A stretch of DNA of 39,279 nt, from the NCBI RefSeq assembly GCF_018070565.1, contig NZ_JAGPXL010000057.1, positions 1-39,279 of the forward strand, written 5' to 3'. The notes beneath the pieces are model-generated. The model saw only the letters and a list, made by a program, of their open reading frames with translations. It was not told where the DNA came from and ran no database searches. Position 1 is the stretch's first letter, and every line of letters starts with the position of its first letter. Both the position numbers and the translations under genes were made by a program. This DNA comes from Streptomyces sp. B93 (GTDB lineage Bacteria; Actinomycetota; Actinomycetes; Streptomycetales; Streptomycetaceae). Positions 15,515 to 23,758 of the stretch are shown piece by piece.

Positions 15515-16825
15515 ATGGCGGATCCGGCGATGAGTGTGACGCCTTACTGGGAGCTGACCTTCGACGCCGACGGGGACCCGGACGGCCGGCGCCGGGACCG
15601 GCTGTTCGCCGGGGTGGCGGCGTCGAAGGTGCGGGACCTGGTGGTCTTCGCGCACGGCTGGAACAACGACCGTTCGACGGCGACACGGCTCTACAGCGGC
15701 TTCTTCGCGCCGATGCCGTCGCTCGCGCGGGAGGCCCCGGTCGGGTACGTGGGTGTGGTGTGGCCGTCGATGCGGTTCTCGGACGAGCCGATCCCCGACT
15801 TCCCGCGGCCGGCCGCCGCCGGGGAGCCGGGGCGCCCGGCGCTCGACAAGGCCACCCGCCGGGCCTTGTCGGAGACGTTCCCGGAGCGGGCGACGGTGGT
15901 GGACCGGCTGGCGGAGCTGCTGGAGGGGCAGTCCCGCGACGAGGACGCGCTGGAGGAGTTCGGACGGCTGGCCCGGCTGCTGGTGATGGCGGACCCGCCG
16001 ACGGCGTCCGTGGCGGACGTCGAGACGGACGCCCCGGCCTCCTCCGGGCCCGGCATGCTCACCGCCCCCGCCGCCGAGGTGTGCGAGGAGTTCGCGGCGA
16101 CGCTCGCCCGGCTGGAGGCGCCGCGGGGGCAGGGGCCCTCCCTGTCCCTGCCGAACCCGTGGGACGGCGCCCACGAGTTGCTGCGGCAGGCGACGTACCA
16201 CGCGATGAAACGGCGGGCCGGGACCGTCGGTGAGCGGGGCCTCGGACGGCTGCTCGGGCAGCTCGCCGAGGCGGCGCCCGGGGTGCGGGTGCACCTGGTG
16301 GGGCACAGCTTCGGGGCGCGGCTGGTGTCGTTCGCGCTGCGCGGGCTGCCCGCCGGGGTGGACACGGTGAAGTCGGTGACGCTGCTCCAGGGGGCGTTCT
16401 CGCACTACGCGTTCGCGGCCCGGCTGCCGCACGACACGCGCGCGAGGGGCGCGCTGGCGGGCGTGCAGGACCGGGTCGACGGGCCGGTGGTGTGCTGTCA
16501 CTCCCGGCACGACTCGGCGCTCGGCACCTTCTATCCGATGGCCTCCCGCACGGCGGGCGACGACCGGGGCCTCACCGGCTTCGACGTCGGCCGGGTGCTG
16601 GGGGCCAGGTGGGGCGCCCTGGGCTACGGCGGGATCAAGGCGGTGCCGGGCACGCGCGCGTGGTCGCTCGCGCGGGCGCTGGAGCGGCGGCTGCCCACGT
16701 CGGGCTGTGTGAACGTGGACGCGGCGGCCGTGGTCCGGCGCGGCGGCCCGCCGTCCGGGGCGCACAGCGACATCGTGCACCGGGAGCTGGCCCGGCTGGT
16801 GCTGGCGGCGGGCCGCGTCGGATGA
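15515..16825 (+). CDS. Cytoplasmic alpha/beta hydrolase, unknown substrate
   Basis: A 436-residue protein with an alpha/beta-hydrolase core split by a long insertion. The oxyanion-side motif VVFAHGWNND is at residues 43-52. The nucleophile elbow GHSFG is at 263-267 (Ser265). Late His candidates include the His in SGAHSDIVHREL near the C-terminus. Between them lie about 200 residues of helical, charged sequence (LDKATRRALSETFPERATVVDRL region) not typical of simple esterases. No signal peptide or membrane segment was seen. The ATG at 15515 has GAGGAGG 8 bases upstream. A 12-bp hairpin begins inside the last codons. I recall similar large serine-hydrolase-like proteins of unknown function in streptomycetes; the substrate is unknown. 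Confidence 0.78.
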   Translation: MADPAMSVTPYWELTFDADGDPDGRRRDRLFAGVAASKVRDLVVFAHGWNNDRSTATRLYSGFFAPMPSLAREAPVGYVGVVWPSMRFSDEPIPDFPRPAAAGEPGRPALDKATRRALSETFPERATVVDRLAELLEGQSRDEDALEEFGRLARLLVMADPPTASVADVETDAPASSGPGMLTAPAAEVCEEFAATLARLEAPRGQGPSLSLPNPWDGAHELLRQATYHAMKRRAGTVGERGLGRLLGQLAEAAPGVRVHLVGHSFGARLVSFALRGLPAGVDTVKSVTLLQGAFSHYAFAARLPHDTRARGALAGVQDRVDGPVVCCHSRHDSALGTFYPMASRTAGDDRGLTGFDVGRVLGARWGALGYGGIKAVPGTRAWSLARALERRLPTSGCVNVDAAAVVRRGGPPSGAHSDIVHRELARLVLAAGRVG

Positions 16826-16837
16826 CGGCCCGCCGCC
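16804..16837. terminator. Terminator overlapping the hydrolase stop codon
   Basis: A perfect 12-bp stem (GGCGGCGGGCCG / CGGCCCGCCGCC) with a 10-base loop that contains the TGA at 16823-16825. It lies between the hydrolase and the converging penicillin acylase gene, whose stop is at 16847. The last codons of the hydrolase therefore form one arm. Confidence 0.75.
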
Positions 16838-16846
16838 GCACTCACC

Positions 16847-19642
16847 TCACCGGTGCGAGGTGAACTCCACGACCTGCTGGTACGTGGGCCTGTTCTGCCA
16901 GCTGATCTTCGCCTGGGTGATGCCGCCGAGCGCCTGGTGGACGATCGCGTCGGCACACCACTGGTCACCGGCCGAGCAGTGCTCGTCGCCGGGGTAGACC
17001 TGGGCGGCGGTCCGGCCCGCCGCCTGCTTCAGGGTGCTGATCAGGGTGTCCCGGCAGGCGCCGAGGCTGCCGTCGCCGCAGTAGGTGCGGGCCAGCGGGC
17101 CGCGTACCTGGTCTCCGAGGACGGCCCGGATGTCCTTGTCGACATAGCTCCACCAGCCGTACTGGAAGGAGCTTCCGGCGTGGGCGCCGGTCGGGCCGTG
17201 CGCGGCCGACGGGGACTCGTCGACGGGCAGGTTGGCGGTCAGGGCGCCGAACAGCTCGCTGCCGAGGCCGGGTTCGAACTCGGCCTTCACCAGCAGCGGC
17301 CACCAGGCGTCCAGGATGCGGATGGCGTCCGCGTGGGCGTACCGCTTGGACCCGGCGGAGGTCTCCGTGCGCTTGGACCCGGAGGTCACCCACGCGGAGA
17401 GCTTCTGCACGGCGTCCGCGGCGGCCGGGTCCGTCACCGGCGCGCTGTTGATCACCCGTAGCAGCTTCGGTACGACGTCCTCCGCCCGCAGGTCGGCGAG
17501 TCCGGCCTCCGCCATCGCCTTCACCAGCGCGGCCCGGGTCACTCCGCCCTGGGCGACGAGCCGTTTCACGCGGTCGTCCAGCAGGTTGCCGCGGTGCACC
17601 GAGCCGTTGCCCCAGGGGGCGACCGTGTACTCCTTGGCCTGCGCGTTGTTCCAGGAGATGTAGTAGTCCTGGTCCATGGAGCTGGGGTGCGCGGACGGCG
17701 GGGTGTAGGAGGCGGTGTTGGTCTCCGGCGTCCAGTTGCGCCACTCGTACGCGGGCCGCGCCCACGCCGGGAACTCGGCGTCGACGCCGGTCGCGCGGTC
17801 CGGGTTGTCGCCGCTGTTGTAGTACGCGGTGTGCTCGGAGTCGGCGTAGAACCAGTTGAAGGTGAAGTTGATGTGCTGGGTGGCCCGTTGGAAGTCGGCG
17901 GGGCCCTTGACGTAGTCCGGGTCGTTCAGCATCTGGAAGCCGATGATCGAGTCGGCCTCGTGCAGGAACGAGGAGCGCAGGGAGGTGTAGGCGACCTTCT
18001 TGCCGCCGACGGTGGCGCGGTACTCGACGGGGCCGTACTTGGTGCGCCAGACCCGCATCGTGTAGGAACCGGCGGCGGTGCCGTCGGCGACGGTCGGCTT
18101 CCAGGCGTTCTTCTGCTCGACCTTCTCCATCGGGGTGCAGGTGCCGCGGTACAGGTAGTGGTAGTCGTCCTGGCAGAGTTCGACGGCGTAGGTGTCGATG
18201 ATGTCCTGGCCGGAGGTGGTGGCGCTCCAGGCGTAGTCCTGGCCTCGGCCGAGTTCGACGTAGAAGCTCAGGCCCGCGAAGGAGGCGCCGCGGGCGCTGA
18301 TGCCGGGGCCCTGGATCTCCTGGAGCATCAGCAGCTGTGGCGCGAAGTAGCCGGTCTGCGGGCCGAACACGGCGATGGGGTGGCCGCCGGCGGTGTGCTC
18401 TCCGCTGACGACGAGGGCGTTGGACATGCCGCGCTTGGCCGAGGTGACCGCCCGTGCGGCGGCGTCGTTCGAGGCACCGGCGGCGGAACTGCCGGCGGCG
18501 GCGCCCGTACGGTCGTACACGAGCGGTTCGCGGGTCACCGAGCCGGGGTCGGGCAGTGCCCTGCCCTGGGGGTCGGCGGGCCGGGTGGCGTACGGGAAGC
18601 TGCCGTCCTGGACGGTGAGGACCGCCTCGGGGTCGTTGCGCATCCGGAAGGACTCCCAGACCCGGGTGCCCTCCTCGACGCCGTACTTGGACTGGGCGGC
18701 CAGCAGGGAGAGCGCGTTGTTGACCTCGCCGCCGCCCCCGGAGCCGAAGAGGGCGCCGATGACGGAGGCCAGCGCGACCAGGTCGGTGGGCTTGAAGTGC
18801 TCGATGGTCCCGGCGTTGGTGATGGAGTCCTTGTGGCCGGTGAGGACGTACTCGCCGGGGAAGTAGCGGCCGGAGTCGGAGGCGTCTATGTAGGCGTTGA
18901 TGCCGTCGACATAGGCCTTCACATCGGCCAGGGCCTGCTGTCCGCGCTCGCCGTTCTTGGCGGCGGCGCTGTCGATCTGCGCCTGGAGTTCGGCCTCGGT
19001 GTAGGGGGCGTGCCGCCAGAACTCCTGTTCAAGGCCCTGGTTGGAGGGCGCACCGCCGGCGAAGGAGGTCAGCCGGCCGCGGCCGACGTGGCGGAAGACG
19101 TCCATCAGCCAGAGCCGGTCCTGCGCGGCGGCGTATCCGGCGCCGAACTCGGTGCCGTAGCGGGTGGTGCCCGTGATATGCGGTATGCCGGTCTTCTTGT
19201 CGCGGACGATCGTCACGTCGGAGCGGCCCGCCGGGCGCAGGGTGGACTCGACCTGGTCGGCGGGGACGCCGAACGAGGCGTCGTTGAAGAAGGAGCTGAG
19301 CGTGGCGTCGGTGAGCCCGGGATAGCCGGTGGCCAGGTTGGCGTAGGGGCCGAGCTGGTCCGCGGCGTGCGCGGGACGGCTGCCGAAGACCTGGTGGAGC
19401 AGGATCTGGGCAAGCGTGGCGTTGCCGTTCTGGCCGGGCGGCAGGATGTCGGAACACTGCTTGCCGCAGTGGTCGACGGCGGCCGTGACCTGCGCGGGGG
19501 CGGGTTCGGCCGCCGTCGCCCGGGAGAGCGGGGACAGCAGACCGGTCATGAGGACGCATACGAACGCGGTCTTCAGGAACCCGTGGAAGCCGCGGGGAGT
19601 TCTCAGTCTGTCGAGCGCGTTGCGTGGGGTGCGCCGAGGCAT
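16847..19642 (-). CDS. Penicillin acylase-family Ntn hydrolase, secreted
   Basis: A 931-residue precursor of the penicillin/acyl-homoserine-lactone/aculeacin acylase family. A signal peptide covers about residues 1-45 (hydrophobic core FLKTAFVCVLMTGLLSPL, then an ATAAEP cleavage-like site). The precursor should be cut autocatalytically before Ser407 in the sequence RGMSNALVVSGEHTAGG, giving an alpha chain, a spacer and a beta chain of about 525 residues with an N-terminal Ser nucleophile. Other motifs: DRLWLMDVFRHVGRGRL in the alpha chain, and AWSATTSGQDIIDTY and FNWFYADSEHTAYYNSG in the beta chain. It is longer than typical acylases (about 750-850). The real acyl amide substrate is unknown; lipopeptide or signal deacylation are options. 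It probably has its own promoter. Confidence 0.9.
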   Translation of the reverse strand: MPRRTPRNALDRLRTPRGFHGFLKTAFVCVLMTGLLSPLSRATAAEPAPAQVTAAVDHCGKQCSDILPPGQNGNATLAQILLHQVFGSRPAHAADQLGPYANLATGYPGLTDATLSSFFNDASFGVPADQVESTLRPAGRSDVTIVRDKKTGIPHITGTTRYGTEFGAGYAAAQDRLWLMDVFRHVGRGRLTSFAGGAPSNQGLEQEFWRHAPYTEAELQAQIDSAAAKNGERGQQALADVKAYVDGINAYIDASDSGRYFPGEYVLTGHKDSITNAGTIEHFKPTDLVALASVIGALFGSGGGGEVNNALSLLAAQSKYGVEEGTRVWESFRMRNDPEAVLTVQDGSFPYATRPADPQGRALPDPGSVTREPLVYDRTGAAAGSSAAGASNDAAARAVTSAKRGMSNALVVSGEHTAGGHPIAVFGPQTGYFAPQLLMLQEIQGPGISARGASFAGLSFYVELGRGQDYAWSATTSGQDIIDTYAVELCQDDYHYLYRGTCTPMEKVEQKNAWKPTVADGTAAGSYTMRVWRTKYGPVEYRATVGGKKVAYTSLRSSFLHEADSIIGFQMLNDPDYVKGPADFQRATQHINFTFNWFYADSEHTAYYNSGDNPDRATGVDAEFPAWARPAYEWRNWTPETNTASYTPPSAHPSSMDQDYYISWNNAQAKEYTVAPWGNGSVHRGNLLDDRVKRLVAQGGVTRAALVKAMAEAGLADLRAEDVVPKLLRVINSAPVTDPAAADAVQKLSAWVTSGSKRTETSAGSKRYAHADAIRILDAWWPLLVKAEFEPGLGSELFGALTANLPVDESPSAAHGPTGAHAGSSFQYGWWSYVDKDIRAVLGDQVRGPLARTYCGDGSLGACRDTLISTLKQAAGRTAAQVYPGDEHCSAGDQWCADAIVHQALGGITQAKISWQNRPTYQQVVEFTSHR

Positions 19643-19877
19643 GGCACCTCCTGACGGACGTGGGGTGGGGCCGGACGTTACCGCCGGTTATCCCCGCGAT
19701 TGAAGATGAACATGCGTCACTTTTCGCGGTGACGGCAGCCGTGTCGCGGCGGTCACCGGGAATCGGATGGACCGGAAGGGAGCCGAATCGGTTGTCGATA
19801 CGTCTACTCGACGACGTCCGTACGACGACGCCGAAGTGACCGAAGTACAGGTGCAGGTGCGACGGAGGTGCAAGGCG

Positions 19878-20480
19878 ATGGCCGGTTTCCGGAGTCTGGC
19901 GAGACAGGTACGCGACCCACGGTGCGATCTGGCGCTGCGCCGCTACTCACTGCGCAAGTGCCTTGAGCGTTTCGCCCCTTACGGCCACAGGGCGACCTGG
20001 GACCATCTCTGCTCCCGGGCCGGGTTCGGCCCCGAGGACCGTTCTCCCGACCCGGCGCGGCTCGTGGCCGCACTGGAGGAACTGGAGGAGGCGCGCGCGG
20101 TGTGGCTGGCCTACGAGGTCGAGTTCGCCGAGCGCCGCAGGAAGGAGAAGCACGACGGACTGCGCAGCCCCGGCAGCGTGGACGACTGGCACCGCATGAC
20201 CTGGGGCGGCTTCGGGGTCGCCTGGTGCGACGACCCGCGGCGGCACCCCCGGGAGCCGCTGGCGGAGGTGCTGCGTCGTCTGATCGCCGCCCTGGAGCGT
20301 GAGCCCGGCTCGGCCTGCCCCGTGTGCGGCGGAGTCCGGCTGGTGTGGAAGTACGACCTGGACCACGAACCGTCCTCGGGCCCCGTCTGCACGGACTGCG
20401 GAATCCTGGTCCCGCGCCCCGTGCTCACCGGCGAGGCGTTGACGAACGCCAGGCGCGGGCGCCTGCTGGTGTCGGCTTGA
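19878..20480 (+). CDS. Zinc-ribbon protein of unknown function
   Basis: About 200 residues, basic, with a C-terminal zinc ribbon CPVCGG followed about 29 residues later by CTDCG. The N-terminal part is helical and charged (RDPRCDLALRRYSLRKCLERF, LEELEEARAVWLAYEVEFAERRRKEK), followed by an aromatic patch DDWHRMTWGGFGVAWCDD. The ATG at 19878 is chosen because GGAGGTG lies 8 bases upstream; an in-frame ATG at 19767 and a GTG at 19836 lack good ribosome sites but cannot be excluded. I do not recognise the family. A nucleic-acid-binding role is plausible from the ribbon and basic helices. The gene is followed by a cluster of hairpins. Confidence 0.7.
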   Translation: MAGFRSLARQVRDPRCDLALRRYSLRKCLERFAPYGHRATWDHLCSRAGFGPEDRSPDPARLVAALEELEEARAVWLAYEVEFAERRRKEKHDGLRSPGSVDDWHRMTWGGFGVAWCDDPRRHPREPLAEVLRRLIAALEREPGSACPVCGGVRLVWKYDLDHEPSSGPVCTDCGILVPRPVLTGEALTNARRGRLLVSA

Positions 20481-20536
20481 CGGGGGTCGTAGGTACGGCC
20501 TGACGGGGGCGACCGGCGGACCCACGGGGGACGGAC

Positions 20537-20624
20537 GCGCCCCGCTGACCGAGCGGGGCGGCTGGGGACCCACGGGGGACGCGCCCCGCGGACCGAGCGG
20601 GGCGGCTGGGGAGCCACGGGGGAC
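20537..20624. repeat. Tandem 44-base repeat, each copy a hairpin
   Basis: Two 44-base copies (20537-20580 and 20581-20624) differ at two positions. Each contains a perfect 8-bp stem CGCCCCGC / GCGGGGCG with a 7-base loop (20538-20560 and 20582-20604). A partial third copy (GGCGGACCCACGGGGGAC) lies just left at 20515-20532. The hairpins follow the zinc-ribbon gene and can act as its terminators. Confidence 0.85.
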
Positions 20625-20625
20625 G

Positions 20626-20645
20626 CCGCACCCCTCAGGGTGCGG
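20626..20645. terminator. Third hairpin of the terminator cluster
   Basis: A perfect 8-bp stem CCGCACCC / GGGTGCGG with loop CTCA, immediately after the two tandem-repeat hairpins. Together they form a triple hairpin downstream of the zinc-ribbon gene. Confidence 0.7.
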
Positions 20646-21246
20646 AACGTGGTGGGGTTCGCAGGGGGGATGCCGCGCCCCCACCGCGGGGCGTGCGGCC
20701 CGCCGCGGTCGGCGGACGGGCCCTGACGGGTACCCGGCACACCGCCCGAAGTCCGTCCTTCCCGTCATGTGAGCGCGCACCGCAGGCCCGGACCACTTGG
20801 GCACGGCCCATACGCCCCGGACACGGGCCAGCACGAGCGGGCACGCTGAATTCACGTCAGATTGCCGGACGCCGATTTCCGGCCAGCACCGCGCGCGGCG
20901 TGTGATGCACCCGCCCATCCCGCCCCGGGGGGCGACCGCCGCCCCCACGAGCCCACCGGGCGCCATGGCCTGGGACCCCCCGGGGCGGCCGGGCCGCACG
21001 CTGTCCGGCCGGTCGACGGACGCCTGTCGCCGGCGGTCGCCGCGGAGAGGAGTCCTCGCCCTTTTCGTGCGGCCGGAGGGCCGGATCGCCACCGGGCCGG
21101 GGCTGTGAGAACGGCGGGAATGGTAGCGGTGGGCGCCGCTTGACCCGCGTCCGGCGTTCCGGAGGAGTGGATGAGGGCACCTGGCCGGGGGCGCGGGGAG
21201 CGTTCCGGCTGTCGCGTCGGCAGCCGCGAAGACGGTGGGGGTGACC

Positions 21247-21843
21247 ATGGTTCGGGTTCTCGTGGTGCACGACGAGGGGTTACTGCGGTCCGCTCTCGTC
21301 CAGTTGCTGGGGACCGGGGACGGCCTGGAGGTCTCGTCGCTCTCCCCCCGGGCCGACGTACCGGATCACGACGCGTGGCAGACGGACGTCTGCGTGGTCG
21401 ACGAGCGCTGTCTGAAGGGTCCCGAGGCGGAGCCCGGGGCTCCGTTGCGCGCCCGTTGGGGCGACCGCCTCGTCGTCCTCACCACGCCGGAACGGCCAGG
21501 CGTGCTGCGCAGGGCGTTCGAAGGCGGCGCGCTCGGCCTCGTCGACAAGGACGCCTCGGCCGAGCGTCTGATCAACGCGGTCCACACGGTCGCCAAGGGG
21601 GAACGTTTCCTCGACGAGCCGCTCACGCTGGCCCTGCTCGAAGGGGCGGAGATGCCGCTGACCAGCCGTGAGCTGAGTGTGCTGTCCCTGGCCGCCCGCG
21701 GGGCCTCCGTCGCCGAGATCGCGGGCCGTCTGCACCTGTCCCGGGGGACCGTCCGCAACTACATGGCCACCGCGATCCGGAAGGTGGGGGCACGCAACCG
21801 GGTCCACGCGATCCGCATCGTGCAGGACGCCGGATGGACCTGA
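21247..21843 (+). CDS. ramR: RamR/AmfR orphan response regulator with a TTA codon
   Basis: A 198-residue NarL/LuxR-type response regulator, the activator of the SapB operon. The receiver domain (1-110) keeps the acidic pair HDE at 8-10, candidate phospho-acceptor Asp52 in CVVDERC, Thr79/Thr80 and Lys101 in LVDKDAS. The C-terminal HTH (135-198) contains LTSRELSVLSLAARGASVAEIAGRL and RNYMATAIRKVGARNR. No sensor kinase gene is nearby. Codon 12 is TTA (21280-21282), the rare leucine codon read by the bldA tRNA, so translation should depend on bldA. The ATG at 21247 is preferred; GTGs at 21235 and 21241 are also in frame. The gene converges with ramB, 34 bases apart. Identity rests on the neighbouring ramS and ramC. 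Confidence 0.93.
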   Translation: MVRVLVVHDEGLLRSALVQLLGTGDGLEVSSLSPRADVPDHDAWQTDVCVVDERCLKGPEAEPGAPLRARWGDRLVVLTTPERPGVLRRAFEGGALGLVDKDASAERLINAVHTVAKGERFLDEPLTLALLEGAEMPLTSRELSVLSLAARGASVAEIAGRLHLSRGTVRNYMATAIRKVGARNRVHAIRIVQDAGWT

Positions 21844-21852
21844 CCGTGGTCG

Positions 21853-21868
21853 GCGACGGCCGCGTCGC
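21853..21868. terminator. Weak hairpin between ramR and ramB
   Basis: GCGACG-GCCG-CGTCGC, a 6-bp stem with a 4-base loop in the 34-base gap between the converging stops. It is the only inverted repeat seen there, so termination may be inefficient and antisense read-through is possible. Confidence 0.4.
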
Positions 21869-21877
21869 GCCGCGGGT

Positions 21878-23758
21878 TCAACGGGCGGCGGGGCCGCGCG
21901 GCCGGTCGTTCCAGTAGCCCATCAGATCACGGTAGAGGCGGGAACGAGCCAGCATCTCCGCGTGCGTGCCGCACATGGCACGCGCTCCGTCCAGCACCAG
22001 GACCCGGTCCGCCCGAACCGCGGACGACAGCCGGTGGGCCACCACGAGCAGGGTGCCCGGCCGCCGTCCGAGGGCTTCCTCCGCCCGTGCCTCCGACGCC
22101 GGGTCCAGATGACAGGTGGCCTCGTCCAGCAGCAGCAGCGGCGCGGAGGACAGACAGGCCCGCGCCAGCGCGATGAGCTGCCGCTCGCCCGGGGAGAGGA
22201 CGTCCGGGCGCACCGGAGCGTCCAGTCCGCCCAGCCGGTCGAGGAGCGGGCGCAGGCCGAAGGCCCGGACGGCGGCCTCGACGTCGGGCCGGGCGGCGTC
22301 CGGGCGCAGATAGGTGAGGTTCTCGCCCATGGTGCCGGTGAAGACGTACGCCTCCTGCGGGACCAGTACCCGTACGCCGGCCAGTTCGGCCGCGGAGAGG
22401 CCGGTGACCGGCCGGCCCGCGACCCGCACCTCGCCGCCGCTCGGCGGCAGTGTCCCGGCGACGAGCCGGGTGAGCGTCGACTTGCCGATGCCGCTCGGTC
22501 CGACGACGGCGAGCCGCTCCCCCGGCTCGACGCGCAGGTCGAGCGAGTCGAGAACGGGCTCCGCGCGCCCGCCGTAGGACAGCGTCACGCCCCGCAGCTC
22601 CACCGCCGCGGGACCCGTCGCCCCTCCGGCCGCCGAAGACGAACCGGCCGTGGAGCGGCCCGGTACCGGCGCCGCCCCGCACCGCTCCGCCGCGGCGGCG
22701 GTACCGGCCGGGCGGCCGGACGTCCGCCCCGCGCCGCCCTGGGCGGGTGGGGTGGCGATGCGGTCCAGGACGACGAGGAGGCGGGCGCCCGCCGTGGCCA
22801 GTGCCGTCATCAGGGTGTGCAGGGCGGGGAGCAGCGACTGGACGAGATAGGTGAAGGCCCCCAGCAGCGCTCCCGCCGTCACGCCCCGGTCGCGCAGCCA
22901 GGGCACGGCCAGCAGGAGGGCGAGCACGGGCAGTTGGCCGGAGACGCCGAGAGCGGCGGTGCGTACGGCGGCCCAGCGGGCCAGCGCGCGGGAGGTGCGG
23001 GCGGCGGCGTCCACGAGTTCCGTGGCCTGCCGCGCGGCCTCGGGTCCGGTCCCGCAGGCGGTGAGGTCACGCAGTGCCGCGCGGGTCCGTACGGCGTGGT
23101 CACCGAGTTCCTCGGCGGCGGCGAGGGCGCGCCGCTGGGCCGCGGCCATGGGCCGCAGCGTCACCAGGAACAGCGCCAGGCCCGCCGTGAGCGGCGGCAG
23201 CACCACGACGAGCAGCGCCGGGTGCAGGGACAGCAGCCCCACGAGGGCCCCGACGGCGGTGAAGGCGAAGGAGCGCAGGGTGAGCACGAGCCCGGCGAAG
23301 CTGTCCCGGGCGATCTCCACCTGGTTGGTCAGCCGGGAGACCGCCGCGCGGTCCGCCTCTCCGGGGCGGGCCAGGGCCTGGGCCAGGGACCGGCCGACCG
23401 CGCGCCGTACGAGTCCGTCGCGCAGCGGCTCCGTCAGATCCGCCAGCCCGGTGAACACGCCTCGGATCATGGGGGCGCCGAGCAGTACGCCGACGGCGGC
23501 GACGCCGAGCCAGAGCAGCCCCCGGCGGCTGTCCCCGGCCAGGAACCCCTGGTCGACGGCGTGGGCGACGCCGTAGCCGACCAGGAAGGCCTGGCCGGAC
23601 TCCGCCAGCGACCAGAGCGCGAGCCGTGCCAGGGTCCCTTTCCGGCGGGCGAGGAAGCGGCGGGCGGGGGGTGCGACCCGGCGCAGCGCTCCGGACCCGG
23701 TGTCCGGGAGCCGCGCGGGGCCGGTGCCGTCGGCGCGGGAGGTCGCGCTCGGCGTCAT
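21878..23758 (-). CDS. ramB: SapB exporter half, ABC transporter RamB
   Basis: A 626-residue ABC exporter with an N-terminal membrane domain (about five or six helices, residues 40-340), a Gly/Ala/Ser-rich linker at about 345-395, and a nucleotide-binding domain. Walker A is GPSGIGKST at 420-428, the Q-loop is LVPQEAYVF, the signature is LSPGERQ at 521-527, Walker B is LLLLDEATC with catalytic Glu546, and the H-loop is VVAHRLSS. The signature has Pro where Gly is usual. The ATG at 23758 overlaps the stop of ramA as ATGA, so RamA and RamB are made in equal amounts. The pair should form a heterodimer that exports SapB. Family assignment is firm; the substrate comes from the cluster. Confidence 0.93.
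   Translation of the reverse strand: MTPSATSRADGTGPARLPDTGSGALRRVAPPARRFLARRKGTLARLALWSLAESGQAFLVGYGVAHAVDQGFLAGDSRRGLLWLGVAAVGVLLGAPMIRGVFTGLADLTEPLRDGLVRRAVGRSLAQALARPGEADRAAVSRLTNQVEIARDSFAGLVLTLRSFAFTAVGALVGLLSLHPALLVVVLPPLTAGLALFLVTLRPMAAAQRRALAAAEELGDHAVRTRAALRDLTACGTGPEAARQATELVDAAARTSRALARWAAVRTAALGVSGQLPVLALLLAVPWLRDRGVTAGALLGAFTYLVQSLLPALHTLMTALATAGARLLVVLDRIATPPAQGGAGRTSGRPAGTAAAAERCGAAPVPGRSTAGSSSAAGGATGPAAVELRGVTLSYGGRAEPVLDSLDLRVEPGERLAVVGPSGIGKSTLTRLVAGTLPPSGGEVRVAGRPVTGLSAAELAGVRVLVPQEAYVFTGTMGENLTYLRPDAARPDVEAAVRAFGLRPLLDRLGGLDAPVRPDVLSPGERQLIALARACLSSAPLLLLDEATCHLDPASEARAEEALGRRPGTLLVVAHRLSSAVRADRVLVLDGARAMCGTHAEMLARSRLYRDLMGYWNDRPRGPAAR

Larger units (their letters stand above)
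20481..21246. other. Gene-free hairpin-rich region upstream of ramR
   Basis: A 766-base stretch with no convincing gene: the open frames here lack coding character and conserved motifs. The left 165 bases hold a tandem duplication with three strong hairpins. The middle contains further GC-rich inverted repeats (for example CCGCCG-CGGT-CGGCGG at 20700-20715). Near 20845-20880 the sequence is locally less GC-rich, a possible promoter zone for ramR, but I could not identify -35/-10 boxes. Confidence 0.6.

Noticed and set aside
20650..21200. Small open frames in the gap before ramR.
   Set aside because: They lack ribosome sites, show no conserved motifs, and overlap many inverted repeats.
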